From Phycisphaerae bacterium (lineage in GTDB: Bacteria > Planctomycetota > Phycisphaerae > Sedimentisphaerales > Anaerohalosphaeraceae), in contig JAIPFN010000175.1 of assembly GCA_021736615.1 (NCBI GenBank), positions 1-11,772 on the forward strand: a DNA stretch of 11,772 bases, given 5' to 3'. The notes under the pieces were generated by a model that ran no database searches, had not been told where the DNA came from, and saw only the letters and a program-made list of their open reading frames with translations. Both the position numbers and the translations under genes were made by a program. Numbering within the stretch: position 1 is the first letter of the stretch; every line of letters starts with the position of its first letter. Positions 1-4,927 of this stretch are shown piece by piece.

Positions 1-134
1 TGGAAGGTGCCAACAATAAGATCAAGGTTATTAAACGTAAAGCTTATGGCTTTCATGACTCAAAATATTTCGCATTAAAAGTAAAACAGGCCTTCGCAGC
101 CTGATAAATTAACCAACTTTTTGGGAGTTGAACC
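1..134 (+). mobile_element. Right end of an ISL3-like insertion sequence
   Basis: The stretch holds the last 33 codons of a transposase, a short trailer and a plausible terminal repeat. Read inward from the right end on the minus strand, the terminus begins GGTTCAACTCCCAAAAAG and continues to GGTT (134 down to 111), which resembles ISL3-family ends that start GGTTC and contain TCCC. The terminus also contains a small palindrome, CAACT/AGTTG (114-118 and 126-130). The boundary is placed at 134/135 because the interrupted gene on the minus strand resumes family-like sequence exactly there. ISL3 elements normally make 8-bp target duplications, so 135-142 (ttaaaaat) is the predicted copy. The left end lies outside the window. 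Confidence 0.7.
3..104 (+). CDS. Transposase, ISL3 family (C-terminal fragment, cut by window edge)
   Basis: This frame is open from the window start to TGA at 102-104 and gives 33 residues, including EGANNKIKVIKRKAYGFHD. That string is characteristic of the C-terminal end of DDE transposases of the ISL3 group (IS204/IS1001/IS1096/IS1165): an E-G-x-N-N-K-I-K core followed by K-R-x-A-Y-G-F. The Glu is in the position of the last catalytic acidic residue of the DDE triad in this family. The gene must continue to the left of the window, so whether the full transposase is intact cannot be judged. It lies opposite in strand to the gene it interrupts and stops 30 bp before the inferred element end, a normal layout. 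Confidence 0.75.
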   Translation, partial: EGANNKIKVIKRKAYGFHDSKYFALKVKQAFAA

Positions 135-355
135 TTAAAAATATACTTAACAATAAATGACTTGCTTTCCAGAATAGCTCTTGCTCCGGTAGGCCCTAAG
201 TTGATCAGGTAACCGGGAACATCTTTGTCCGGCCCGGATTTGGTCGGCGTTTCCCAACGACCGCGGTTATCCTTTTCGATGGCAATCAGGCTTGAGTTGA
301 AGACCGCCAGTAATACCAGCGTCAAAAATAAGCAGCGAATGTTTCTTAATGTCAT
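135..355 (-). pseudogene. DUF6288-like secreted protein, N-terminal remnant cut by the IS
   Basis: Starting at ATG 353-355, with AAGGAAA about 10 nt upstream on the minus strand, the reading frame encodes a signal peptide (MTLRNIRCLFLTLVLLAVFNSS) and then a segment with NLGPTGARA and SFIVKYIFK. As I know the family, N-L-G-P-T-G-x-R-A followed by a short beta strand K-Y-x-F-K is the start of the PDZ-like opening domain of DUF6288 proteins in planctomycetes, which normally run to several hundred residues. Here the similarity stops immediately after YIFK, at the inferred IS end. The remaining 27 codons to the stop at 53 are read out of the IS itself and are not native. An upstream in-frame ATG at 404-406 exists but has no signal-peptide logic. 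The gene is therefore disrupted; about 73 native codons remain. The family call is from memory and is moderately sure. Confidence 0.6.
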
Positions 356-450
356 ATGACCATTTCCTTTGTTTGAATGTTCGAGTCCGGGATTTCCCAT
401 ATACAATTATATGTTTTAGATCAGCTTTCACCGCTGACCCTCTTTTCTAG

Positions 451-493
451 TAGAATACCAAATATACCGCAAAAACTCAAGGTTTTAATTTAA
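451..493 (+). repeat. 43-bp dispersed repeat, copy 1
   Basis: The sequence begins TAGAATACCAAATATA and ends TTTTAATTTAA. It matches 2152-2194 in the same orientation with 3 mismatches in 43. It lies in the divergent spacer between the disrupted gene and the nuclease-like gene, and ends 108 bp before the ATG at 601. It has no obvious hairpin. Its role is unknown; a duplicated upstream regulatory or promoter segment is one possibility. Confidence 0.8.
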
Positions 494-600
494 TTCGCAT
501 AGACATCTAAACGGGTGGGTTTAAGTTTTAGCTATTGACATCCAGGCTTACTTAATGTACTTCTTTTGTATAAAGTCTTTTTCTAGCTAAGGAGTTATTC

Positions 601-1497
601 ATGGACATCAAACACGTTGGCCGCTTCAGGATCATGGGCTGCATTTTGTTCTGTTTAGTATTACTTGGTTCGGCGACCGGTGCCGAGGAAACCTTGCGTC
701 TGCTAAGCTACAACATTCACATGTGGGAGCCGTCCGTTGAAGCCCTGACAGGCGTTATCAAAGCCGCCGACCCTGATATTGTAGGATTAAATGAAGCCTG
801 GACAGAGAAGCGCAACACCGAGATCGCAAAGGCCCTGGGGTATAACATAGTTTGCGGCGGCCATGGAGTACCAGGCAGCAAAACTAAAAGATCCCATTCG
901 GTCAATGACTATTACATGCCCCAGGTCCTATTGACCAGGCACAAAATAGTACATTCCCAGGTATTCAATGCCATGGCGGTAAAGGACTGGGAATCTAAAC
1001 CGGATTTCGATCCTAATGTCCCCATTTATCGCGGCGGAACGCTAGCCGTACTGGAGACAGCCAAAGGCAGCCGCGTCGCTGTCTTTGTCCTTCACCTGCA
1101 TCCATGGGGAGGTACCAGCGAGAAAATGACCGAGATGCGCCTCAACGAGATAAAGGCCATTGTCGGCAAGCTCAAACCCTACGCTAACCTGCCCGTTCTG
1201 ATTATCGGCGATCACAACACGCGCTCGCACTTGGACGGCATTAAGGGCTGGAAGGTAACACCATACCTCCAAAAGCAGGGTTACAAGGACATCTACAGAA
1301 CCGTCCACCCCGACCCGAAGGCCTTTCCGGGCAAAACGTCACAAGAAGGCCGTATCGACTATATTTTCTGTAACAAGCATGTCACCCCGCTCGACAGCAA
1401 AGTACTCACTGAAGGAGTGTTTGGTTCAAAAGGCTTCGGTCACTCCGATCATTTGGCACTGCTGGCAATAGTGAAAATAGCTTCGACTGACCCATAA
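601..1497 (+). CDS. Secreted endonuclease/exonuclease/phosphatase family protein
   Basis: The 298-residue product begins with an N-terminal signal peptide (about residues 1-28, ending SATGA) and then a complete EEP (DNase I-like metallophosphoesterase) fold. The visible family landmarks are: Asn38 in SYNIH, Glu65 in GLNEAW (metal ligand), His165 in VLHLHPWG, Asp204 and Asn206 in IIGDHN, Asp253 in GRIDYIF, and Asp283-His284 in GHSDHLAL (the general-base pair). All catalytic positions are therefore present. The usual G-D-F-N block reads G-D-H-N here. The substrate cannot be inferred; secreted members act on nucleic acids, phospholipids or phosphorylated small molecules. The start is well supported: AAGGAG at 589-594, 6 nt before the ATG. 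The gene stands alone, divergent from the disrupted gene to its left. Confidence 0.88.
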   Translation: MDIKHVGRFRIMGCILFCLVLLGSATGAEETLRLLSYNIHMWEPSVEALTGVIKAADPDIVGLNEAWTEKRNTEIAKALGYNIVCGGHGVPGSKTKRSHSVNDYYMPQVLLTRHKIVHSQVFNAMAVKDWESKPDFDPNVPIYRGGTLAVLETAKGSRVAVFVLHLHPWGGTSEKMTEMRLNEIKAIVGKLKPYANLPVLIIGDHNTRSHLDGIKGWKVTPYLQKQGYKDIYRTVHPDPKAFPGKTSQEGRIDYIFCNKHVTPLDSKVLTEGVFGSKGFGHSDHLALLAIVKIASTDP

Positions 1498-1500
1498 AAG

Positions 1501-1524
1501 CCCGAAGCGCAAGCGCAGGGATAA
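1501..1524 (+). repeat. 24-bp direct repeat, unit A1
   Basis: CCCGAAGCGCAAGCGCAGGG plus ATAA follows just after the stop codon of the nuclease-like gene. The same 24 bp recurs at 1548-1571 with one mismatch (AAG versus AAT in the middle). The two copies are 47 bp apart, start to start. They do not form a hairpin or a CRISPR array. Confidence 0.8.
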
Positions 1525-1547
1525 TAAACAAGCCAAGCCAACAAAAA

Positions 1548-1571
1548 CCCGAAGCGCAATCGCAGGGATAA
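1548..1571 (+). repeat. 24-bp direct repeat, unit A2
   Basis: This is the second copy of the 24-bp unit at 1501-1524, with one mismatch. It runs directly into the 50-bp dispersed repeat that begins at 1571. Confidence 0.8.
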
Positions 1572-1620
1572 AACGCAAAGAATGCGGTAAGACGCCCACA
1601 CAGAAGCGCCGGTGCTCAAG
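1571..1620 (+). repeat. 50-bp dispersed repeat, copy 1
   Basis: The segment begins AAACGCAAAGAATGCGGTAA and continues with GCCCACACAGAAGCG. It matches 2686-2735 in the same orientation with about 7 mismatches in 50. Both copies lie just downstream of protein-coding genes on the plus strand. Confidence 0.75.
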
Positions 1621-1637
1621 GACGTGGTGCCCAACTC

Positions 1638-1659
1638 GTACCGCCGGCTTCCAGCCAAC
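1638..1659 (+). repeat. 22-bp GGCTTCCAGCC repeat, copy 1
   Basis: The core CGGCTTCCAGCC is shared with 8862-8883, with 3 mismatches over 22 bp. In this copy the flanking bases no longer pair, so only a 3-bp GGC/GCC stem remains. It is probably a decayed member of a short hairpin-forming repeat family. Confidence 0.5.
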
Positions 1660-1702
1660 ATCATTGTGCTATACTGCTTAAAAAGGATTATATGGGCTAA
1701 TC

Positions 1703-1915
1703 TCATTTTCTACCTGACTGCCGCCAGACAAAAATAAAACCTCCGATGCACACTATTGTGATAATGCTATAGACCAGCCGCCACTTAATCTGAACAGATC
1801 TTTCCAGCGGTTCGAAAGTAGCCATAAAACCAAAGACACAAAACAGCAGAACGCCCGCAAGCACCAAACTTACCAGAGTCCTGGACACAATCCTGATTAT
1901 CTTATTTATATCCAT
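1703..1915 (-). CDS. Small two-helix membrane protein, hypothetical
   Basis: The 70-residue product is not recognised. It has a basic N-terminus (MDINKIIRIVSR), a first hydrophobic segment at about residues 13-34, a short polar link with charged residues (FEPLERSVQIKWR), a second hydrophobic segment at about 47-64 (LVYSIITIVCIGGFIFVW) and a basic tail (RQSGRK). This is a coherent two-transmembrane design with both ends probably in the cytoplasm, which supports a real gene although nothing else does. An AAGG lies about 11 nt before the ATG on the minus strand, weaker than the sites of its neighbours. It is convergent with the nuclease-like gene, 205 bp away, and has no partner gene on its strand. 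Confidence 0.5.
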   Translation of the reverse strand: MDINKIIRIVSRTLVSLVLAGVLLFCVFGFMATFEPLERSVQIKWRLVYSIITIVCIGGFIFVWRQSGRK

Positions 1916-2301
1916 TGATAATTAAGCCTTAATTGGGGAACACACTCACCTATTATTTTAAAATCGCAGTAAATAGGGGGCAGTATTTTAAAAATAATTT
2001 CGGCCTTTTCTCTTACCCTCTGTGGCCCACTTTGTTGCTGAGCGAAGCGAAGCCCGTCTTTGGCGGATGGCAAAAAAAGCCCAACCCAAAAAAGTTGTAA
2101 GCAAAACCAAACAAAACAAAAAACCATTTTTAAATCTTTTCTCTTTCCTGATAGAATACCAAATATATCGCGAAAACTCAAGATTTTAATTTAACCCGGA
2201 CTTGACATATTTAGTAGTGCAAAAGAAATGAAATTTGTTAGAATAGAGCAGATCAAGGCCGGACTGAATAACCATTTTAAATAATTAGAAAGGAGATCGA
2301 T
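1916..2301. other. Gene-free spacer, 386 bp
   Basis: No convincing gene is seen. The stretch contains low-complexity A- and C-rich sequence (about 2070-2130), a GCGAAGCGAAGC short tandem at 2042-2053, the second copy of the 43-bp repeat (2152-2194) and a TTGACA at 2202-2207 without a convincing -10 at normal spacing. It presumably holds the promoter of the 2302/2409 gene pair. Confidence 0.6.
2152..2194 (+). repeat. 43-bp dispersed repeat, copy 2
   Basis: This copy has 3 mismatches to 451-493 and the same orientation. It also ends exactly 108 bp before a start codon, the ATG at 2302. The sequences between repeat and start codon are otherwise unalike in the two places. Confidence 0.8.
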
Positions 2302-2394
2302 ATGGGCGAGAAAAATAAAGGCAAAAAAGAAACACAGAAAAAAGCATCGCTTAGTCTAAAGGAAAAACGAAAGTTGAAAAAGGCAAAGAAATAG
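2302..2394 (+). CDS. 30-residue lysine-rich peptide
   Basis: The product is 30 residues, begins MGEKNKGKKETQKK and ends with a KEKRKLKK-type basic helix. Thirteen of 30 residues are Lys. The gene is supported by a strong ribosome binding site, AAAGGAG at 2290-2296 about 5 nt before the ATG, and by its tight spacing to the next gene: 14 bp to the ATG at 2409, with a second clear site (GAGGAG, 2395-2400) between them. This looks like a translationally coupled pair. The composition suggests a nucleic-acid- or ribosome-associated peptide, but that is only inference from charge. It would be missed by most gene finders because of its size. Confidence 0.6.
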   Translation: MGEKNKGKKETQKKASLSLKEKRKLKKAKK

Positions 2395-2408
2395 AGGAGA
2401 TTGATAAG

Positions 2409-2681
2409 ATGGAAGAAAAAGATACGCAACTGCCGAGTGAGGACATCTCGCCGGAGGTTCTTAAACGCGCGATGAAAGCATTCAAGAAGCGGCTTAAGCT
2501 TACAGCGTTGGATGAAGACTCACGGCTGGGCCGCGGAGCCCTTTCAGGCGGAGCCCAGGGTGTTTATGCAATTAGACCGCCAAACCAGTTCCCGCCTGAA
2601 GTATGGCAGGAATTGCAACGCCAGGGCAAACTACGAAACTCCGGACACGGCCTGTACGAACTACCAAGACTAAAAAAATAA
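2409..2681 (+). CDS. Conserved hypothetical protein, 90 residues
   Basis: The product is a small, soluble, charged protein with no signal peptide or membrane segment. The N-terminal half is a predicted basic helix (EVLKRAMKAFKKRLKLTALD, residues about 16-35) followed by a Gly-rich link (GRGALSGGAQG). The C-terminal half reads YAIRPPNQFPPEVWQELQRQ and ends GHGLYELPRLKK. From memory, proteins of this pattern (a helix with KAFKKRLKLT, then IRPP and GLYEL near the end) occur widely in planctomycetes and related phyla without assigned function. The start is set by GAGGAG at 2395-2400, 8 nt upstream. It is the second gene of the pair with the lysine-rich peptide. The small basic character would fit binding to RNA or ribosomes, but no direct evidence exists. 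Confidence 0.8.
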   Translation: MEEKDTQLPSEDISPEVLKRAMKAFKKRLKLTALDEDSRLGRGALSGGAQGVYAIRPPNQFPPEVWQELQRQGKLRNSGHGLYELPRLKK

Positions 2682-2685
2682 AAAC

Positions 2686-2735
2686 AAACGCAAAGAATGC
2701 AGTAAGTCGCCCACACAAAAGCGCGGGTGCGCGAG
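2686..2735 (+). repeat. 50-bp dispersed repeat, copy 2
   Basis: This copy matches 1571-1620 with about 7 mismatches in 50 and begins 5 bp after the stop codon of the 90-residue protein. Its end overlaps a perfect small hairpin, GGGTGC-GCGA-GCACCC (2725-2740), with a GNRA-type loop. The pairing is not kept in the other copy. Confidence 0.75.
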
Positions 2736-2839
2736 CACCCCGAATAGGAATCAATGAAAGACCTGCAAGTTTTCTATAACAACAAAAACACATACACCGG
2801 GTGGCATCGCCCGCTCCGTGCCAGATGGTAAAACATACA

Positions 2840-2865
2840 GGGAGAACGAAACGGGAGAACGAAAC
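2840..2865 (+). repeat. 13-bp tandem duplication
   Basis: GGGAGAACGAAAC occurs twice head to tail (2840-2852 and 2853-2865) without mismatch. Only two units are present. Confidence 0.85.
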
Positions 2866-2871
2866 GGGGTA

Positions 2872-2946
2872 CGGTACCTTTTTAAAATAAATCGCCGTTC
2901 TTGCAGCCTTAAACGCCTATTTTTCCTTGTTTTACAAAAATAACTA
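2872..2946. repeat. 75-bp diverged dispersed repeat, copy 1
   Basis: The segment starts CGGTACCTTTTT, has AATCGC and GTT in the middle and ends ATAACTAT. It aligns with 10811-10886 at identical outer ends, similar length (75 and 76 bp) and clearly lower identity inside. Homology is likely but the inner alignment was made by eye. Confidence 0.45.
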
Positions 2947-3188
2947 TAAATTTGACATTCAAATCCAAGGGCTCTGCCGCAGCCGGCTTAATTAAACCTT
3001 GCTGGCTTTATTGCCGCCCCAAAACCTCTTTCACGCAAATATGGAACATCCGCCTATGGCGGAATAAATAATCAATCATAAATAATAAATCAAAACCCCT
3101 GCCTGCGGCTACCGAGATGACGAATATCTAAAGTTGAGAATCTATAATGTCCACACCAGCACCTACGCATTAACCGGATGAACCAAAA

Positions 3189-3245
3189 TTACACAATCTT
3201 TTTACTGTCGGTTTTGCTCGCGATCTTGTACAATTCTTTCTGCAT
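3189..3245 (-). pseudogene. 18-codon remnant with strong ribosome site
   Basis: On the minus strand AAAAGGAG (3252-3259) lies 6 nt before an ATG that opens an 18-residue frame, MQKELYKIASKTDSKKIV, ended by TAA. The ribosome site is better than that of most genes in the window. The peptide resembles, from memory, the N-terminus of archaeal-type phosphoglycerate mutases (a helix, then K-T-D-x-K-I-V before LLVxDGLGG), but it stops just where that match would become decisive. The simplest reading is the front end of a gene whose body was deleted. A genuine short leader peptide is the alternative. Confidence 0.3.
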
Positions 3246-3270
3246 GGCTACTCCTTTTAAAATATAAGTA

Positions 3271-3310
3271 ACTACTCTACCTGATTTTACAAAAATCAGG
3301 CTGGAGTAGT
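3271..3310 (+). terminator. Large hairpin before the sigma-factor gene
   Basis: The outer arms ACTACTC (3271-3277) and GAGTAGT (3304-3310) and the inner arms CCTGATTTT (3280-3288) and AAAATCAGG (3292-3300) pair perfectly. They are separated by a small 2x3 internal loop and close on a 3-nt loop (ACA). A run of six T lies at 3317-3322, six bases after the stem. That is somewhat distant for a classical intrinsic terminator. It could end transcription from the left or attenuate transcription of the sigma-factor gene. It also lies upstream of the minus-strand remnant at 3245. Confidence 0.5.
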
Positions 3311-3338
3311 CATCGCTTTTTTAACCTCCAACTATAGT

Positions 3339-3908
3339 TTGGACATCGTCAAGGAAATTGTATTATTGCTGATTGAAGAATTAAAGAAAGGCTCGCCACA
3401 GGCTTTCCAGGTTCTTGTGGAACTACATTCTCGCAACGTCATTACTACTTGCTATGGTTTTGTCAATAGCAAAGAGGATGCTGAAGACGTTGCGCAAGAG
3501 GTTTTTCTTGAAATCTACAGGTCTGTTCGTCAATTTCGCAAAGAAGCAAACCTCGATACTTGGATATATCGAATATGTATCAACAAGTCCCTTGATTTTG
3601 TTCGTAAACAGAAACGCAAGAAGAGAATTGCTGACCTGAGGGGGCTTTTTGGCTCTAAAAATAGAGTTTTCATCAGCGCCCATCAAAAATTAGAAGAAAA
3701 AGAGCGAAAGGAAATATTACAGGGGCAAATAGCCTTACTAGCTGAAAATCAACGAGTTGCACTGATTTTGAGTCAATTTGACAAGTTCAGCAACAAACAA
3801 ATCGCTGAAATTATGGAAATCAGCGAGTCGGCGGTGGAATCGCTACTGCACAGGGCAAGAGAAAACCTTCGAAAGCACCTGGCAAAATATTTTGAAAATA
3901 AATTATAA
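3339..3908 (+). CDS. ECF-type RNA polymerase sigma factor
   Basis: The product is about 189 residues, normal for a group 4 (ECF) sigma factor. Region 2 is clear: EDAEDVAQEVFLEIYRSVRQ and then LDTWIYRICINKSLDFVRKQ, covering -10 recognition and core binding. Region 4 follows a basic linker: ENQRVALILSQFDKFSNKQI, then an HTH ending SAVESLLHRARENLRKHL for -35 recognition. There is no ATG near the front. TTG at 3339 gives the longest frame but has no ribosome site and overlaps the palindrome AACTATAGTT (3330-3339). TTG at 3366 has AAGGAAA (3351-3357) 8 nt upstream and leaves the common short front before LKKG, so 3366 may be the true start. The next gene, 52 bp on, looks like its anti-sigma partner, so it probably belongs to an envelope-signal switch. 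Confidence 0.92.
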   Translation: MDIVKEIVLLLIEELKKGSPQAFQVLVELHSRNVITTCYGFVNSKEDAEDVAQEVFLEIYRSVRQFRKEANLDTWIYRICINKSLDFVRKQKRKKRIADLRGLFGSKNRVFISAHQKLEEKERKEILQGQIALLAENQRVALILSQFDKFSNKQIAEIMEISESAVESLLHRARENLRKHLAKYFENKL

Positions 3909-3966
3909 AGACCCACACGGCAGATTACTAATTGACGTCTAAAGTAACAGAAAGGCAAAATTGAAC

Positions 3967-4278
3967 ATGGAAAACAGAATTGAACAAGAAGTTAATAAAA
4001 CACTCGAATGTATGGGTGGTGACTTTGAGATTCAAGTTAGTCCTGTGTTTACTGAGAATCTTAACCGAAGAATGTCTGATGTTCATATCAGCCGAGGGGC
4101 TGGATTTAGAAGCCGGTCCTTTTACCCTGTTATGATCGCAGTAATATTAGTTCTTAATCTCGCAATTGGTTTGACGACCTTTACCGATAACAAATATAAT
4201 GAGGATGATGCAGATAACCAGCTCAGTTCTCTGGCAAGTGAGTATGGAATTGGATCAAATAGCTATTTAGCGTTTTAG
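3967..4278 (+). CDS. One-helix membrane protein, probable anti-sigma factor
   Basis: The product is 103 residues from ATG 3967. A TTG at 3961 is an alternative start, since AAAGG at 3951-3955 is 11 and 5 nt away respectively. The cytoplasmic part is about residues 1-52 and includes EVNKTLECM followed by IQVSPVFTENLNRRM. A short T-L, V-S-P-x-F, R pattern like this is seen in small proteins encoded between ECF sigma genes and Spy-like sensor genes in other phyla. One transmembrane helix spans about residues 53-72 (YPVMIAVILVLNLAIGLTTF) and an acidic external tail follows. No zinc-binding HxxxCxxC motif is present, so it is not a ZAS-type anti-sigma. Its role is inferred from position (sigma factor before, periplasmic sensor after, as in CnrYXH-like systems) and topology. 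Confidence 0.6.
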   Translation: MENRIEQEVNKTLECMGGDFEIQVSPVFTENLNRRMSDVHISRGAGFRSRSFYPVMIAVILVLNLAIGLTTFTDNKYNEDDADNQLSSLASEYGIGSNSYLAF

Positions 4279-4288
4279 AGGTATGGTC

Positions 4289-4834
4289 ATGGACTATTTT
4301 ACAAAAAATAAGGTGCTTTTCTGGTGTGTAATCGTTTTGATTCTGTTGAATATGGCTTCTTTGGGTTCTTTTTGGATAAAAAAAAGACCGCATGGCCCAC
4401 CCCCCATGCCAGGCGGGCAGAAAGTTATGGAAGAGCGATTGGATCTTTCCGATCAGCAGGTTCAGCAATTCGAGCAAATCCGCGATGATCATTTTTCTCA
4501 GACCATCCCATTGCAGGAAGAGATGCATAAACTCCGATTGGAGTTGCTGGAAGAAATATTCGTTACAACTCCTGAAGAAGCAAAAATCCAGGAAATTCTG
4601 AAAAAACTCGAACAAAGGTCGGGTCAGTTTGAGGTGAGCTTATTGCAACATTTTCAGCAGTTGAAAAACGTTTGCGATCAAAAGCAGACCGAAGCATTAA
4701 AGTTGATGTTAGCGGATATAATAGAAAGAGGACGTCCTCGTGATCCACGGCGTCATCTTCCGAGACCTAGTGGGGATTTTAGATATGAATCGGGTGGGGA
4801 TTTTGGTCCGCATCCTGGTCCGCCACATCGTTAA
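4289..4834 (+). CDS. Spy/CpxP-like periplasmic sensor, membrane-anchored
   Basis: The 181-residue product has an uncleaved N-terminal helix (about residues 7-28, FWCVIVLILLNMASLGSFWI) followed by a long helical periplasmic domain. LDLSDQQVQQFEQIRDDH (about 51-68) matches the LTxxQ-type motif of Spy/CpxP/ZraP proteins (metal-resistance sensor family). Further amphipathic helices follow, with HFQQLKNVCDQKQ near the end of the domain. The tails are Pro/His/Gly-rich: HGPPPMPGG before the domain and HPGPPHR at the C-terminus, potential metal ligands. In CnrX-like systems such a protein senses metal or misfolded protein outside and relays it to the anti-sigma factor. Start: GAGG (4278-4281) overlaps the previous stop and fits ATG 4289 (7 nt) rather than ATG 4283 (1 nt). 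Translational coupling to the upstream gene is likely. Confidence 0.78.
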   Translation: MDYFTKNKVLFWCVIVLILLNMASLGSFWIKKRPHGPPPMPGGQKVMEERLDLSDQQVQQFEQIRDDHFSQTIPLQEEMHKLRLELLEEIFVTTPEEAKIQEILKKLEQRSGQFEVSLLQHFQQLKNVCDQKQTEALKLMLADIIERGRPRDPRRHLPRPSGDFRYESGGDFGPHPGPPHR

Positions 4835-4887
4835 AGATAGATGTAATTAGTACAAATCGATATTTTAAAAAAACAGTATCAAATAGA

Positions 4888-4908
4888 TTGCGCCCAAAGT
4901 ACGCGCAA
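4888..4908. promoter_or_regulatory. Inverted repeat just upstream of the CotH gene
   Basis: TTGCGC (4888-4893) and GCGCAA (4903-4908) are perfect inverted copies 9 nt apart, in otherwise AT-rich DNA. They end 19 bp before the ATG at 4928 and directly precede its ribosome site. The repeat could be an operator half-site pair or a small RNA hairpin. Nothing else supports either role. Confidence 0.3.
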
Positions 4909-4927
4909 AATTATTGAAAGGAACGGT

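Larger units (their letters stand above)
2682..3338. other. Gene-poor spacer, 657 bp
   Basis: Apart from the individually listed elements (50-bp repeat, GCGA hairpin, 13-bp tandem repeat, 75-bp repeat, small minus-strand remnant, large hairpin) no protein gene is visible here. The stretch from about 2950 to 3180 is patchy in composition and stop-rich, consistent with decayed DNA. It separates the 2409 gene from the sigma-factor series. Confidence 0.6.

Noticed and set aside
53..134. Native C-terminal part of the 53-406 minus-strand frame
   Set aside because: These codons are read from the IS terminus and the antisense of the transposase end, so they are not part of the original protein.
535..563. 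TTGACA (535-540) as a sigma-70 promoter for the nuclease-like gene
   Set aside because: At 17-bp spacing the -10 position reads TACTTC, which is a poor match; other TA-rich hexamers are at wrong distances.
1501..1571. Possible start of a CRISPR array (two 24-bp repeats)
   Set aside because: There are only two units with a 23-bp gap, no third unit, no palindromic repeat and no cas genes.
1449..1706. An 85-codon minus-strand frame
   Set aside because: It is built from the 24-bp and 50-bp repeat units and runs into the end of the nuclease-like gene; there is no start support.
1906..2181. A 91-codon minus-strand frame with a hydrophobic stretch
   Set aside because: It crosses the 43-bp repeat and low-complexity spacer sequence, overlaps the start of the better-supported 70-residue gene and has no ribosome site.
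2202..2244. TTGACA (2202-2207) with TAGAAT (2239-2244) as a promoter
   Set aside because: The spacing is 31 bp, far from the usual 16-18; the hexamer at 17 bp (GAAATG) is not a -10.
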